Assembly: GCA_965214125.1 (NCBI GenBank)
Contig: CBDCBA010000005.1
Location: forward strand, 1-62,269
Source of the DNA: CBDCBA01 sp965214125
Lineage (GTDB): Bacteria > Planctomycetota > Phycisphaerae > Tepidisphaerales > Tepidisphaeraceae
Reading direction: 5' to 3'
Length of the DNA stretch: 62,269 nt
Positions within the stretch are counted from its first letter, which is position 1. Each line of letters opens with the position of its first letter. Position numbers and translations under genes: made by a program. This document shows, piece after piece, positions 25,517-34,249 of this stretch. The notes below the pieces were generated by a model. The model saw only the letters and a program-made list of their open reading frames with translations. It did no database searches and was not told the origin of the DNA.

Positions 25517-27106
25517 TTAGTTTTTGCCTGAGATGAACGAACGCAGGTCTTCGCCCAGGCGAACGCGCTCCTCGGCGACGTGGTACATCATGTGGCCGCC
25601 GCCGTAGTAGACGACCTCCACGCGCTCCGCCGCCTCGGGCGAGAGCTTCATCTGGTGGACGGTGTAGTCCGCCCCGTTGAAAGGCGTCGCGAGGTCGTAG
25701 TACCCACTCGCGATGAACAGCCGCAAACCGGGGATCTGGTTCATCGCGTCCTGCAAGTCGTCGGCCACGCTCAGGTAGCCGCCGCTGTAGGCGCGGCTTG
25801 ATTCCGGCGTGCTGTTCCACGGCTGGACCCGGCCGCTGAGCACCTCGTACGCCAAGTCGCTCTCGAAGCCAAGGTCGCGGCGGATGTAATCGTTGAAGCT
25901 CGCGCTGTAGACGCCCTTGTACCCGCCAAGGCTCGGGTCGTCGCCCGGCGTGTCGTTGATCGGGTCCGGGTCGTAGCCGGTGATCCGTCCATCCATCCGG
26001 CCGATCACCTTGCGGTCGGCGTTGAGGAACTTTTTCATAAAGCGGAACGGGTCGACGCGCAAATCGCTCGCGAGAACGTACTCGACCGGCAGGCCGGTGA
26101 ACTGCGCGTACTTCTCGGCAATTGCCTGGCGTTCGTCATCGCTCAGCGACGCCCCGCGCAGCAGCGCCGGCATGTATTCGGCGGTTGCCCACTCGCTGGC
26201 CTGCTTCGCCGCCTCCTCGGGTGTCAAATCGCTTTTGCCGTGGTACGCGGCGATGGCCGCGTAGGTGGGCATGAACGAGACGTGCGGCATCGGGTTGTTC
26301 TCGGCCGTGCGGATCGTGGCGAAGTCGAGTACGGTGCTGATGAGGATCACGCCGCTGACATCCATGCCGTAGCGGTCGTGCAGGCTCAGCGCAAGCTGCG
26401 CCGCCCGCGTCGTGCCGTAGCTTTCGCCGGCAAGGAACTTGGCGTCCTTCCAACGGCCAAAGCGCGTGCAGTGAATGCGGATGAACTCGCCGACCCACTG
26501 GATGTCCTCGCGCACGCCGTAGAAGCGCCGGCCCTCGTCCTCGACGCGGGCGTCGGCGTCCTGCTTGCCGTCGCGGTCCTTGTCGGTCTTCTTGATCGCA
26601 GCCCGGCTGAAGCCGGTGCCGACGGGGTCGATGAAGACCAAGTCCGTCGCGGTCAGCCAGGTGTCGTCATTCTCGACCACCTTCGACGGCGGCGCGGGGG
26701 GCGTGCCGTCGTCGGGAATGTCGACGCGGTACGGCCCGGCGGTGCCGAGGTGGAGCCAGACGCTCGCCGCGCCGGGGCCGCCGTTGAAGACGTAGGTGAT
26801 CGGCCGCGCCTGGGTCTCGTGCAGCGGACGGCCGTCGTCGCCGACTGCGAAGTAGTGGGTGAAGAAGATCGTGCCGCGCGTGACGCCGGCGTCGTCCTTC
26901 ATGTCGAGCTCGGCCGCGACGGCCTTGTACTTCACGCCGGCCGCCTCGTGATCGGTGGTGCTCATCGACTTGAAGTCCGGCTGCTCCTGCGCCGGCTGGA
27001 CGGCCTCGCCCTCGTCGGCGGGTTTGGGCTCGGTGGTCTGGCCCTGGGCGGGCGCGGTGGCGAGGAGGAGGGCCAGGACCGTCAGCAACAGCATCGCGTG
27101 CGTCAT
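25517..27106 (-). CDS. Secreted serine carboxypeptidase (peptidase S10 family)
   Basis: A 529-residue exported protein. The signal peptide LLLTVLALLLATAPAQGQ covers residues 6-23. FNGGPGAASVWLHLGTAGP is the S10 oxyanion-hole region. LAGESYGTTRAA (about residue 228) holds the nucleophile Ser in GESYG. ASGYYDLATPF holds the catalytic Asp (near 472) and YGGGHMMYHV the His (near 505). The triad is complete, so C-terminal peptide trimming outside the cytoplasm is expected. This bacterial subgroup is frequent in Planctomycetota and Acidobacteria. It is divergent from the adenosyltransferase gene, 51 bases apart. Confidence 0.92.
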   Translation of the reverse strand: MTHAMLLLTVLALLLATAPAQGQTTEPKPADEGEAVQPAQEQPDFKSMSTTDHEAAGVKYKAVAAELDMKDDAGVTRGTIFFTHYFAVGDDGRPLHETQARPITYVFNGGPGAASVWLHLGTAGPYRVDIPDDGTPPAPPSKVVENDDTWLTATDLVFIDPVGTGFSRAAIKKTDKDRDGKQDADARVEDEGRRFYGVREDIQWVGEFIRIHCTRFGRWKDAKFLAGESYGTTRAAQLALSLHDRYGMDVSGVILISTVLDFATIRTAENNPMPHVSFMPTYAAIAAYHGKSDLTPEEAAKQASEWATAEYMPALLRGASLSDDERQAIAEKYAQFTGLPVEYVLASDLRVDPFRFMKKFLNADRKVIGRMDGRITGYDPDPINDTPGDDPSLGGYKGVYSASFNDYIRRDLGFESDLAYEVLSGRVQPWNSTPESSRAYSGGYLSVADDLQDAMNQIPGLRLFIASGYYDLATPFNGADYTVHQMKLSPEAAERVEVVYYGGGHMMYHVAEERVRLGEDLRSFISGKN

Positions 27107-27157
27107 ACCGGCATCGTAGCGAGCCGCGGCTGACAGATGTCGTCGTAGAGTCGCGGC

Positions 27158-27721
27158 ATGAAGCTCTACACGCGCACCGGCGACGACGGCACCACCGGAC
27201 TGGTCGGCGGCAAGCGCGTGAGCAAGGACGACCTGCGCCTGGAGACCTACGGCACCGTCGACGAGCTCAACGCCGCCCTCGGCCTCGCGGACGCCGCCTG
27301 CTCGACGCAGGAGGAGGACGTCTCGCTGCGCCTGCGTGTGGTGATGAACGATTTGTTCTCGATCGGGGCGTCGCTGGCGGCGCCGGAGGGGGGCACGCGG
27401 CAGGTTCCGCTTCCGGCGCTGCCGGGAACGGATCGGCTCGAGGCGGAGATCGACGCGGCGGAGGCGGAGCTGCCGCCGCTGGCAAACTTCATCCTGCCCG
27501 GCGGGAGCGAGTTAGCCGCTCGACTGCACCTGGCCCGCTGCGTCTGCCGGCGGGCCGAGCGGCTGGCGGTTCACCTGAGTCGCGAGGCGGACGTGGCGAC
27601 GGAGGTGATCGTCTACCTCAACCGTCTGAGCGACTGGCTCTTCGCCCAGGCACGACTCGCGAATCTCGCGGCCGGCGTGCGGGATGTTCCGTGGAATAAG
27701 CCCAACCATCCGACCGGTTAA
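27158..27721 (+). CDS. Cob(I)alamin adenosyltransferase, PduO/MMAB type
   Basis: A 187-residue four-helix-bundle enzyme that moves adenosyl from ATP to cob(I)alamin. The family start MKLYTRTGDDGTTGLVGGKRV is the ATP phosphate loop (residues 2-21). TYGTVDELNAALG (31-43), FILPGGSELAARLHLARCVCRRAER (about 109-133) and VYLNRLSDWLFAQAR (154-168) are its other signatures. The gene looks complete. No cobalamin pathway or B12-dependent enzyme gene lies nearby. Confidence 0.95.
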   Translation: MKLYTRTGDDGTTGLVGGKRVSKDDLRLETYGTVDELNAALGLADAACSTQEEDVSLRLRVVMNDLFSIGASLAAPEGGTRQVPLPALPGTDRLEAEIDAAEAELPPLANFILPGGSELAARLHLARCVCRRAERLAVHLSREADVATEVIVYLNRLSDWLFAQARLANLAAGVRDVPWNKPNHPTG

Positions 27722-28095
27722 GCTAGGCAGTTTAGGATAGATGGCGCGGCTGATGCCCGTCGAGGGCGGGTGTCGCAGTGGAAGTCGCAGAAATTGTCAC
27801 CGCGGGTCTTGCGGCACGTCACAGACTTGCTACCTTCGGAAGCGACCGGTTATGTCTCGGTGCGGAAGTCGTGCCGATGTCCGGCTGAGGGATCTTTGAA
27901 GAATGCCTGGAAGTGGATGCTGAGCAACCGCGGACCCGCCGCACCTTGCGGGGGCGGATCGGTGGAGGGTCCGACACATTGGAGCGGGTGGCCACCACGC
28001 GGCGCAGCATCAATCGAGGAAGTGCATTCAGGAAGGCACCTCGCGTGTTCAACTTCTACGCGACAGACGCCGTTGGGCGTCGAGAAAAGGCAGAG
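27722..28095. other. 374-base gap upstream of the PEP-CTERM gene
   Basis: No coding region supported on either strand. I see no cobalamin riboswitch core. Inverted runs such as CCGCGGACCCGCC with GCGGGGGCGG near 27930-27955 may fold in an mRNA leader. A purine-rich AAAAGGCAGAG lies just before the ATG at 28096 and can act as ribosome-binding site. Confidence 0.4.
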
Positions 28096-29001
28096 ATGAC
28101 AACCAAGTACGCCGCCCTTGCGGCCACCAGTGCCCTGGCCCTCGCCGCCGCCGCCGCGAGCGCCCAGGTCACGCTCGACCTCGGCACGTTCATCGTGGAT
28201 GACGATGCGGAGACGGGCGACATCGCGCTCGCCATCCCGGCGGGAACCTACACCTCCTACACGTTCACGACCGACTGGTCCGCCGTGTCGGGCAACCCCT
28301 TCAGCAACGAAGCGATCTGGGCCGTCACCGACGGGCCGATTACCGACGACACCACCACGTTCTTCGAGGATCCGGGTCCGGCCCCGAACTCGCAGCCCAA
28401 CGCTGACCCCATCACCCTTGTTTGGAACGGGTTCTTCGACATCCCGATCGTCAGCGACGGCGACACGGGCGACTTCTTCCTGCTGAACCTCCAAACTTTC
28501 GGCGGCAGCACCGCCGAGTGGGCGAACACCATGTTCACCCTCGGGTTCGACAGCGTGATGCCCCCGCCGGCCACGGAAACCTTCCTCGACGCCGACGGCA
28601 TGATCATGTCGACCCTCGACGAGGGCGAAGTTGAGTTCTTCGAGTTCGACTACGACGGCACGAGCGACTTCGCCATCTCGACGGCCGGCACCGACCTCGA
28701 CCCGAGCAACGACACCGAGCTGGCGCTGTACGACTCCAGCGGCGCGGTTGTGCTGACCAACGATGACAGCGGCACGCTCCTGTCGGCGCTGGTTGTCAGC
28801 GGTGGCGACCTCGATGCCGGCACGTACTTCTTGGCCGCGGGCGGGTTCAACACCACGTTCGGCGACGACTTCCAGGCGACGTCGACCAGCGTCAACAGCG
28901 GCCCGCTGACCATCACCGGCCTGAGTGTCGTTCCCGAGCCCACCAGCCTCGCCCTGCTCGGCCTGGGTGGCCTCGCCGCCCTCCGCCGCCGGCGGAACTA
29001 G
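28096..29001 (+). CDS. PEP-CTERM secreted protein with PPC-like domain
   Basis: A 301-residue exported protein. The signal peptide is TSALALAAAAASAQ (residues about 11-24). The C terminus VVPEPTSLALLGLGGLAAL followed by RRRR is a classical PEP-CTERM sorting tag, handled by exosortase and linked to extracellular matrix display. Residues about 160-275, with YDGTSDFAISTAG, ELALYDSSGAVVL and LDAGTYFLAAGG, resemble bacterial pre-peptidase C-terminal (PPC) domains. ATG 28096 was preferred to the longer frame from 27913. A strong terminator follows. Exosortase itself is not in the window. Confidence 0.9.
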   Translation: MTTKYAALAATSALALAAAAASAQVTLDLGTFIVDDDAETGDIALAIPAGTYTSYTFTTDWSAVSGNPFSNEAIWAVTDGPITDDTTTFFEDPGPAPNSQPNADPITLVWNGFFDIPIVSDGDTGDFFLLNLQTFGGSTAEWANTMFTLGFDSVMPPPATETFLDADGMIMSTLDEGEVEFFEFDYDGTSDFAISTAGTDLDPSNDTELALYDSSGAVVLTNDDSGTLLSALVVSGGDLDAGTYFLAAGGFNTTFGDDFQATSTSVNSGPLTITGLSVVPEPTSLALLGLGGLAALRRRRN

Positions 29002-29029
29002 GCTTTCACTCGCCTTCGTTTGAACACGA

Positions 29030-29058
29030 GAAGCCCGCGACGACCCGTCGCGGGCTTC
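29030..29058 (+). terminator. Rho-independent terminator after the PEP-CTERM gene
   Basis: GAAGCCCGCGACG (29030-29042) and CGTCGCGGGCTTC (29046-29058) pair perfectly around ACC; TTCG follows. It lies 28 bases after the stop. Confidence 0.8.
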
Positions 29059-29077
29059 TTCGCGTCTGTGTCTTTCA

Positions 29078-29120
29078 CGATGGCTGCTCGCCCCAAAACC
29101 GCGTTGCAACGCAACGCTGG
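29078..29120. repeat. CCGCGTTGC-family repeat unit
   Basis: The segment reads CACGATGGCTGCTCGCCCC, then AAAACCGCGTTGCAACGC. Nearly the same bases recur at 48338-48367, with one or two changes, and the core AACCGCGTTGC recurs at 52333. The core can fold through GCGTTGCAACGC. Confidence 0.55.
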
Positions 29121-29139
29121 TCCGCCTTCGGGCGCGTTT

Positions 29140-29233
29140 GCCTCTGTCGTAGGGTGGGCACGGCCCACCATTGGGATCCGGAGGTGGGCCGTACCCACCC
29201 TACAGCAGACGCCACAGTTGAAGTTCAACCGCC
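29140..29233 (-). repeat. GTAGGGTGGGC-family element, copy 1
   Basis: On the minus strand the element follows the TPR gene stop directly: GCGGTTGAACTTCAAC, a spacer, GTAGGGTGGGTACGGCCC, a short centre with GGATCC, then the inverted arm. It shows near-identity to 45685-45790 and 49404-49527. Two hairpins and one long stem can form, so it may end transcription of the TPR gene. Confidence 0.8.
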
Positions 29234-30643
29234 CTAGTCTTCGTGCTCGGTGCGGTCGAGGCGGAACATGCGGCGGGCGCGGAGGTGCAGGCGACGTAGG
29301 CGTAGCCGCAGTCGGAGGCGGCGCAGCGGGGAGTGCTTGGGGTCGAGCGCGAGGCCGTCACTGATGACCTTTGCGGCAGCGTCGAGCTCGCCCAGGTCGA
29401 GGAACGCCAGCCCCAGGTTGTTCGCGGCGGCGAGGTTGGTCGGGTCGAGCTTCACGGCGCGGCGGCTGGCGACGACGCCCTGCATGAGCTGTCCCCGCCA
29501 GCATTCGGCCACGCCCAGGTTCTGCCACGCCCGCGAGTCGCACGGCTCGATCGCGACGAGGCGTTTAAAGCAGGCGACGGCGTGCTCCATGTCGCCGACG
29601 TCCATCAGGAGCGAACCGAGTTCCGCCAGCACCGGCGGCTCGTCGGGACGGCGTGTCATCTCGAGGTGACCCTGGCGGCGCAGTTCGGCGGCATCGTCCT
29701 GGCGGGCGGCGATGCGGGCGAGGTACAGGTGCGCCTTCGGGTAGCCGGGGCAGAGCTCGACCACCCGCCGCAACGCGACGTGTGCTTCGTTCAGCTTGCC
29801 GAGGGCGAGGTAACGCCGCCCGGCCACGAAGTGCCCGCGCGGACCGTCGGGGTCGAGGCGAACGGCTTGGCGGATGCGGCCGCCGGCCTCGGCGAAGCGG
29901 CGGAGCGTCAGGAGCAGCTCGGCCAGCCCGAGCAGGGCATCGGCGTGTCGGCCGTCGCGGGCGAGGGCGCGTAGGAAGTGACGCCGCGCCTCCTCGTGTT
30001 CGCCGTGCGCCGCGTGGAGTTCGGCCGTTCGCACCATGGCCTGTGTGGCGAGCCACGCGGGCTCGTGGTGCGGGCGGATGAACTCGCCCCGCCGCCCGGC
30101 CGGAAGCGGGTGAGCCAAGCAGAGCATCTCGCACTGCCGCCAACACCAGAGGGCCTTGGCCTTCTGCCCGCGCGCCGCGAGGCTGCGCCCGACGTGGTAG
30201 AACGGCCACGGCCGGTCGTCGCGAAGCTGCTGGGCGAGGTAGAACATCTCCTCGCATCGCTCGTGCTGTTCGAGTTCCGCGTACGCCCAGACGCGGCCGC
30301 TGTAGCAGGGTTCGTCGTCGGGCCGAAGTTGCTCGACGTGTTTGAACGCCGACACCGCGTCACGCCAACGGCCCATTGCCAGCCAGACCCCGCCAAGCGA
30401 CGCCCACGCCTCGGGGCGTTCGGGCGCGAGTTCCGCCGCACGCGCGTAGCCGTCGGCGGCATCGGCGTCGCGGCCAAGCAACTCGAGGCATCGGCCCAGC
30501 TCGAAGTGATGGTCGGCGTCGTCGGGGTCGAGCTCGATGGCCGCCCGCAGTTCCTCGAGCGCTTCGGGCAGGCGGGCGCGGCGCAGCAGGTCGCGGGCTC
30601 GTTGGACCCGGAACCCCGCGTTTTGCCACGACTCGCTATCCAT
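29234..30643 (-). CDS. TPR-repeat protein
   Basis: A 469-residue protein from ATG 30643 (MDSESWQNAGFRVQRA), with GGAGG 8 bases upstream. At least ten 34-residue TPR units are visible, for example ALEELRAAIELDPDDADHHF, AADGYARAAELAPERPEAW, ALLGLAELLLTLRRFAEAGG and AVACFKRLVAIEPCDSRAW. No signal peptide or membrane helix, so it is likely a cytosolic scaffold. The very basic C terminus (LRRLRLRLRLRRLHLRARR) could bind nucleic acid or membrane. Partners unknown. Its stop is abutted by a repeat element. Confidence 0.85.
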   Translation of the reverse strand: MDSESWQNAGFRVQRARDLLRRARLPEALEELRAAIELDPDDADHHFELGRCLELLGRDADAADGYARAAELAPERPEAWASLGGVWLAMGRWRDAVSAFKHVEQLRPDDEPCYSGRVWAYAELEQHERCEEMFYLAQQLRDDRPWPFYHVGRSLAARGQKAKALWCWRQCEMLCLAHPLPAGRRGEFIRPHHEPAWLATQAMVRTAELHAAHGEHEEARRHFLRALARDGRHADALLGLAELLLTLRRFAEAGGRIRQAVRLDPDGPRGHFVAGRRYLALGKLNEAHVALRRVVELCPGYPKAHLYLARIAARQDDAAELRRQGHLEMTRRPDEPPVLAELGSLLMDVGDMEHAVACFKRLVAIEPCDSRAWQNLGVAECWRGQLMQGVVASRRAVKLDPTNLAAANNLGLAFLDLGELDAAAKVISDGLALDPKHSPLRRLRLRLRLRRLHLRARRMFRLDRTEHED

Positions 30644-30914
30644 CGCGATGACCTCCGGAACTCGATTGCTCCGACCCGAACGGCCCACACCCCGGCCGCA
30701 CATCCGACTCTTTCAACTCGTTAACAACAGTGTCGACTCGAGATCGGGGTCGCCCGACGCGTGCCGTGCAACTGTCAAGCGGGCAGGACGCCCAATTCCG
30801 CCGTCGGAATCCCGAGCTTCGCGAGACTTTATCGCCCGCCGCGGTTTCCTGCAACCGCGCCGCTCGCGATGGCTTGGCAACCGGCTAAACTTTCATGCCT
30901 GCCGGGGGTCGAAC

Positions 30915-31049
30915 GTGACAGAGCCGTCGAACGTGACAGAGTCGGTGATCGCGCCGCCCGCAATGGCCGCGCCCGCACCTGCCGATGAGCAGGTCGCGGA
31001 CGATTTCCCCTTTCTGCTTGTCGTTCAAACGGAGAAGAGCCCCCGTTGA
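30915..31049 (+). CDS. Possible 44-residue leader ORF before the HEAT-repeat gene
   Basis: A GTG at 30915 opens VTEPSNVTESVIAPPAMAAP and ends in TGA at 31047-31049, which overlaps the TTG start of the next gene (TTGA). Composition is Ala/Pro/Glu-rich with DDFPFLLVVQTEKSPR at the end; no domain. The overlap suggests coupling, but the frame may simply be open by chance. The 271 bases between 30644 and 30914 hold only the promoter region of the divergent genes. Confidence 0.3.
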   Translation: MTEPSNVTESVIAPPAMAAPAPADEQVADDFPFLLVVQTEKSPR

Positions 31050-33223
31050 CGCCCCCGCCGCCAAGCCTTGCCTTACGCCTTGCGATCTGTGTCGCAGCGT
31101 TCGCGATGGTTGGGCCAGCGACGGGGGCGCAGCAGGCCAATCCGCCCGTCGCCCAGATCGATGCCGGCGCAGTGATCGATGCGTTGCGTGACGCTTCGCC
31201 GGACGATCGCGGCCGCCTCGCGGGGCAGGCGATCGACCGCTCGCGCACGGAGCCGGCGGTCGCCGAGGGCGTGGCCGACCTGCTCCGCGAGGCCGACAGC
31301 GGCCTGCGCCGCAGCCTCTGGCTGGAGCTGGCCAACACGCCCGCGCCGCCCGACTGGGCGGTCGAGGCGGCGTCACGCGAACTTCGCGCACTCGCTCAGG
31401 CCGAGCAGCCGGACGCGCAGGTCTGCTCCGCCGCCGCCGCCACGCTCGCCGCTGCCGCCATCGAATCCGGGCCGGGCGGCGGCGCGCTCGCGGTGCTTCG
31501 GGAGATCGCGTTGAGCGAGTCCAGCAACGACAGTGCCCGCCGGGCGGCCATCGCGGCGTTCGGCCGCGTTCCCTGGCGGGAGAGCGTGGACGCGTTGAAC
31601 GCCCTGCTCGCCCCGACGCGGCCGCCCGCTCAGCGTCGTCAGGCAGCCGCCGCCTTGGCCGATCTCACCGCGGCTTCGCTGCCAGGCGACGACGTCGAGG
31701 GCGCCCTCGCGTTAAGCCAGGAGCGGTTGTCTCTTAACGAGGCTGATTTCGCCCAAGCGGCTGCGGCGGACATGGCGCGCGTCGCCTTGCGGTCGGGACG
31801 GCGTGCGCGTTCGGCCGCCACCACGGTGGTCCGGCTGGCGCAGGGGCGGTACGCGACCGCCGACGCCGTCGATCGGCCGACCGTGCTGGCGTCGATGCTG
31901 GCTGATGCCGCCCCCGAACTGCGCGAGGCCGCCGCCGCCATCGCGGTGGACGAGGCGGGCTTCGGAACGGCGTTGGGTGAAGAGGTCGCGCGGCTGCTGC
32001 GCGAGTCGATTTCCGACGCCTCCCCGCGCGTGCGGCTGTTGGCGGCGCGACACGCCCGCCTTCGTAACGACGCGCAGGCGGCGGCGCTCCTGGTGGCACA
32101 GCTCCGTCGCGAATCGTCGCCCGCAGCCCGGTTGGAGCAGGTGGAGGCGCTGGCGCCTATGCGGAACGTGCAGGCGGTCCCGGCACTCCTCGACCGGCTC
32201 GACGATGCCTCGCCCGGCGTGCGTCGCCGGGCGGCGGCGGTCGCTTCGGATACGGTTCACGCCGTCGATTCCGCCGCGGCGGACGCCGTGCGGCCCGTGG
32301 TCGTCGCCCGCCTGCGCGACGCCTGGCAAGCGAGCCGCAACACGGGCGATCGGCAAGCGATGCTCGAAGCGCTCGCCCCGCTGCGCGACGAGTCGCTCCC
32401 GGAGTTCTGGGAGGACATGCTCCTGCCGCGCGACGGTCAACTCGCGCCCGCGCGGGTGCGCGAACTCGCCCTGATCGGCCTGGCCGCGCAGCGCGATCCG
32501 CGGTGGGTCGAGTTCGCGGCGGCGTCGATGGACGATGCGGACCCGCAGGTCCGCCGCGCGGCCGTCACCACGCTGGGCCTGCTCGGCGGGGTCGGGCGGA
32601 TGGCGCAGCTCGAACGCGCGTGGGATCCGGCGCGAGAGGACGACCCGGAGGTCCGCAGGGCGGCGTGGCAGGCCTTTGTCCGGCTGCTGCCGGCGGCGTC
32701 GACCGAGCAACTGGCCATCCAGGCGGATCGCTTTCGCGAGCCGGAGAAGAAGCTCGAGGTCCTGCGCGAGCTCACCCGCCGCGCCGAGCGGGCGAACGAC
32801 CTCGAACTCCTGGCCGACCGCCGCCACCAGATGGCCGACCTCCTGATCGACGCGCCCGACCGGCGGCGCGAGGCGGCAGAGCTGTACGAGTTGGCGTTGG
32901 AGCAGGAGCTCGCGCGGCTCGACGCCGGCCCGCCATCGGGCGAATCGCCCGTCGCCAACGCGCGGATGAAGGGGGCAATGACGGCCTACCTGACCGCCGG
33001 CGCGCTCGACGAAGCGGCGCGGCTGGGGGAGTCGCTGTTGTCCGAGCGGCCGCGCTACGCGCGCGACGTCGGCTCGGCGGTTCTCGCCGCGGCCCGCGCC
33101 CTGCGCGACGCCGGCCAACGGGATGCCGCCGACGCCGTCGCCGCCGCGGCGCTCACGTGGTCGCCGCCGCTGGACGACCTGACCCAAAGCCAGCTCGTCG
33201 CCTTCCGCCGAGACTTGCGTTAG
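31046..33223 (+). CDS. Secreted HEAT-repeat protein
   Basis: A 725-residue protein starting at TTG 31046, the only start before the upstream stop, with GGAGAAGAG about 7 bases upstream. Residues 8-28 form a signal peptide (LALRLAICVAAFAMVGPATGA). The rest is a helical solenoid of HEAT-like repeats: ALLDRLDDASPGVRRRAAAV, DDADPQVRRAAVTTLGLLG and DPEVRRAAWQAFVRLLPA. The C-terminal third (ELYELALEQELARL) turns TPR-like. No catalytic site. It may be a periplasmic scaffold. Convergent with xerD, 11 bases apart. Confidence 0.8.
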   Translation: MTPPPPSLALRLAICVAAFAMVGPATGAQQANPPVAQIDAGAVIDALRDASPDDRGRLAGQAIDRSRTEPAVAEGVADLLREADSGLRRSLWLELANTPAPPDWAVEAASRELRALAQAEQPDAQVCSAAAATLAAAAIESGPGGGALAVLREIALSESSNDSARRAAIAAFGRVPWRESVDALNALLAPTRPPAQRRQAAAALADLTAASLPGDDVEGALALSQERLSLNEADFAQAAAADMARVALRSGRRARSAATTVVRLAQGRYATADAVDRPTVLASMLADAAPELREAAAAIAVDEAGFGTALGEEVARLLRESISDASPRVRLLAARHARLRNDAQAAALLVAQLRRESSPAARLEQVEALAPMRNVQAVPALLDRLDDASPGVRRRAAAVASDTVHAVDSAAADAVRPVVVARLRDAWQASRNTGDRQAMLEALAPLRDESLPEFWEDMLLPRDGQLAPARVRELALIGLAAQRDPRWVEFAAASMDDADPQVRRAAVTTLGLLGGVGRMAQLERAWDPAREDDPEVRRAAWQAFVRLLPAASTEQLAIQADRFREPEKKLEVLRELTRRAERANDLELLADRRHQMADLLIDAPDRRREAAELYELALEQELARLDAGPPSGESPVANARMKGAMTAYLTAGALDEAARLGESLLSERPRYARDVGSAVLAAARALRDAGQRDAADAVAAAALTWSPPLDDLTQSQLVAFRRDLR

Positions 33224-33234
33224 CAACGCTCGAG

Positions 33235-34197
33235 TCAGGCGTGCGGGTGGAACCGGCGGTGGACGTCCTTCAGCCGATCGCCGTCGACGTGAGTGTAAAT
33301 CTGCGTCGTCCCGACATCGCTGTGGCCGAGCAGTTCCTGGACGACCCGCAAGTCCGCCCCGCCGCTGAGCAGGTGGGTGGCGAAGCAATGTCGCAGCGTG
33401 TGGGGGCTGACTTCTTTCAGGACGCCGCTGGCGAGCGCGTGCTTGCGGACGATCTGCCAGAGCGCGATCCGCTCCAACGGTCGGCCGGTGTGGCTCAGGA
33501 ACAGGGTCGACCCGCTCACCTGCGGCGACCGGAACAATGCCGGCCGAACCACGTCGAGGTAGTGGCCGATCGCCTGCTGCGCCGGCACGCCGACGGGCAC
33601 CACGCGCTCCTTGCTCCCCTTGCCGAAGACGCGCACCGTCCGCAGCGGCGCGTTGTAGTCGCCGACCTTCAACTCGCACAGTTCCGTCGCCCGGAGGCCG
33701 CTGGCGTAGAGCAGTTCGAGCATTGCCCGGTCGCGGCAGCCCAGCGGCTCGCGCGCGTCCGGCTGCTCGACGATGCGCAGCACTTGGGCGCGGCTCATCG
33801 TCTTGGGCAGACTCCGCTCAGGCTTGGGCGCCTCGAGGCGTTGCAGCAGCGCGTCGACATCCTCCGGATCACGCCGCCCGCTCTCGGCGAGGAACTTCAA
33901 AAACGTGCGGATCGCCGCCAACCGCCGGGCGACGGTCTTCGTCTTCCTGCCGCGGTCGGTGCAGTCGGCGAGGTACTCCTGGATCGTCGAGACCGAGCAC
34001 GCCGTCGGGTCGCCGTTGCGCGGGTCGAGAAAGGCCTGGAAGTCGCCGAGATCCCGCCGGTACGCCTCCTGGGTATTGAACGACAGGCCACGCTCGATCG
34101 CGAGGAACGTCAGAAACGCCCGCAGCGGCTCGGACAACTCGCGCGGCGCGCGTGACTCGGCGGCGGACGGCACTAGAACAGTATCGGCCAAGGCCAC
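33235..34197 (-). CDS. xerD: Tyrosine recombinase XerD/XerC type
   Basis: A 320-residue site-specific recombinase, expected to resolve chromosome dimers at dif with a Xer partner. Start GTG 34197. Residues 22-105 are the SAM-like N-terminal DNA-binding domain (RAFLTFLAIERGLSFNTQEA). The catalytic set is complete: Arg169 (ASGLRATELCEL), Lys196 (GKGSKERVV), His266 and Arg269 (SPHTLRH), His292 (LLGHSDVGTT) and Tyr301 (QIYTHV). The last residues HRRFHPHA are the usual XerD end. No phage or integron genes are adjacent, so it is likely the housekeeping enzyme. Confidence 0.93.
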   Translation of the reverse strand: MALADTVLVPSAAESRAPRELSEPLRAFLTFLAIERGLSFNTQEAYRRDLGDFQAFLDPRNGDPTACSVSTIQEYLADCTDRGRKTKTVARRLAAIRTFLKFLAESGRRDPEDVDALLQRLEAPKPERSLPKTMSRAQVLRIVEQPDAREPLGCRDRAMLELLYASGLRATELCELKVGDYNAPLRTVRVFGKGSKERVVPVGVPAQQAIGHYLDVVRPALFRSPQVSGSTLFLSHTGRPLERIALWQIVRKHALASGVLKEVSPHTLRHCFATHLLSGGADLRVVQELLGHSDVGTTQIYTHVDGDRLKDVHRRFHPHA

Positions 34198-34249
34198 AGA
34201 ACAGCGTCAGAATCGGCCCGCCGTTGCGGCGAATCGGTTAGACTCCGGC

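Noticed and set aside
27722..28095. Cobalamin riboswitch after the adenosyltransferase gene
   Set aside because: The conserved B12-box bases could not be found, and the gap lies downstream of that gene, not upstream.
31712..33679. Minus-strand open frame of about 655 codons
   Set aside because: Antisense to the HEAT-repeat gene, with no domain or start signals.
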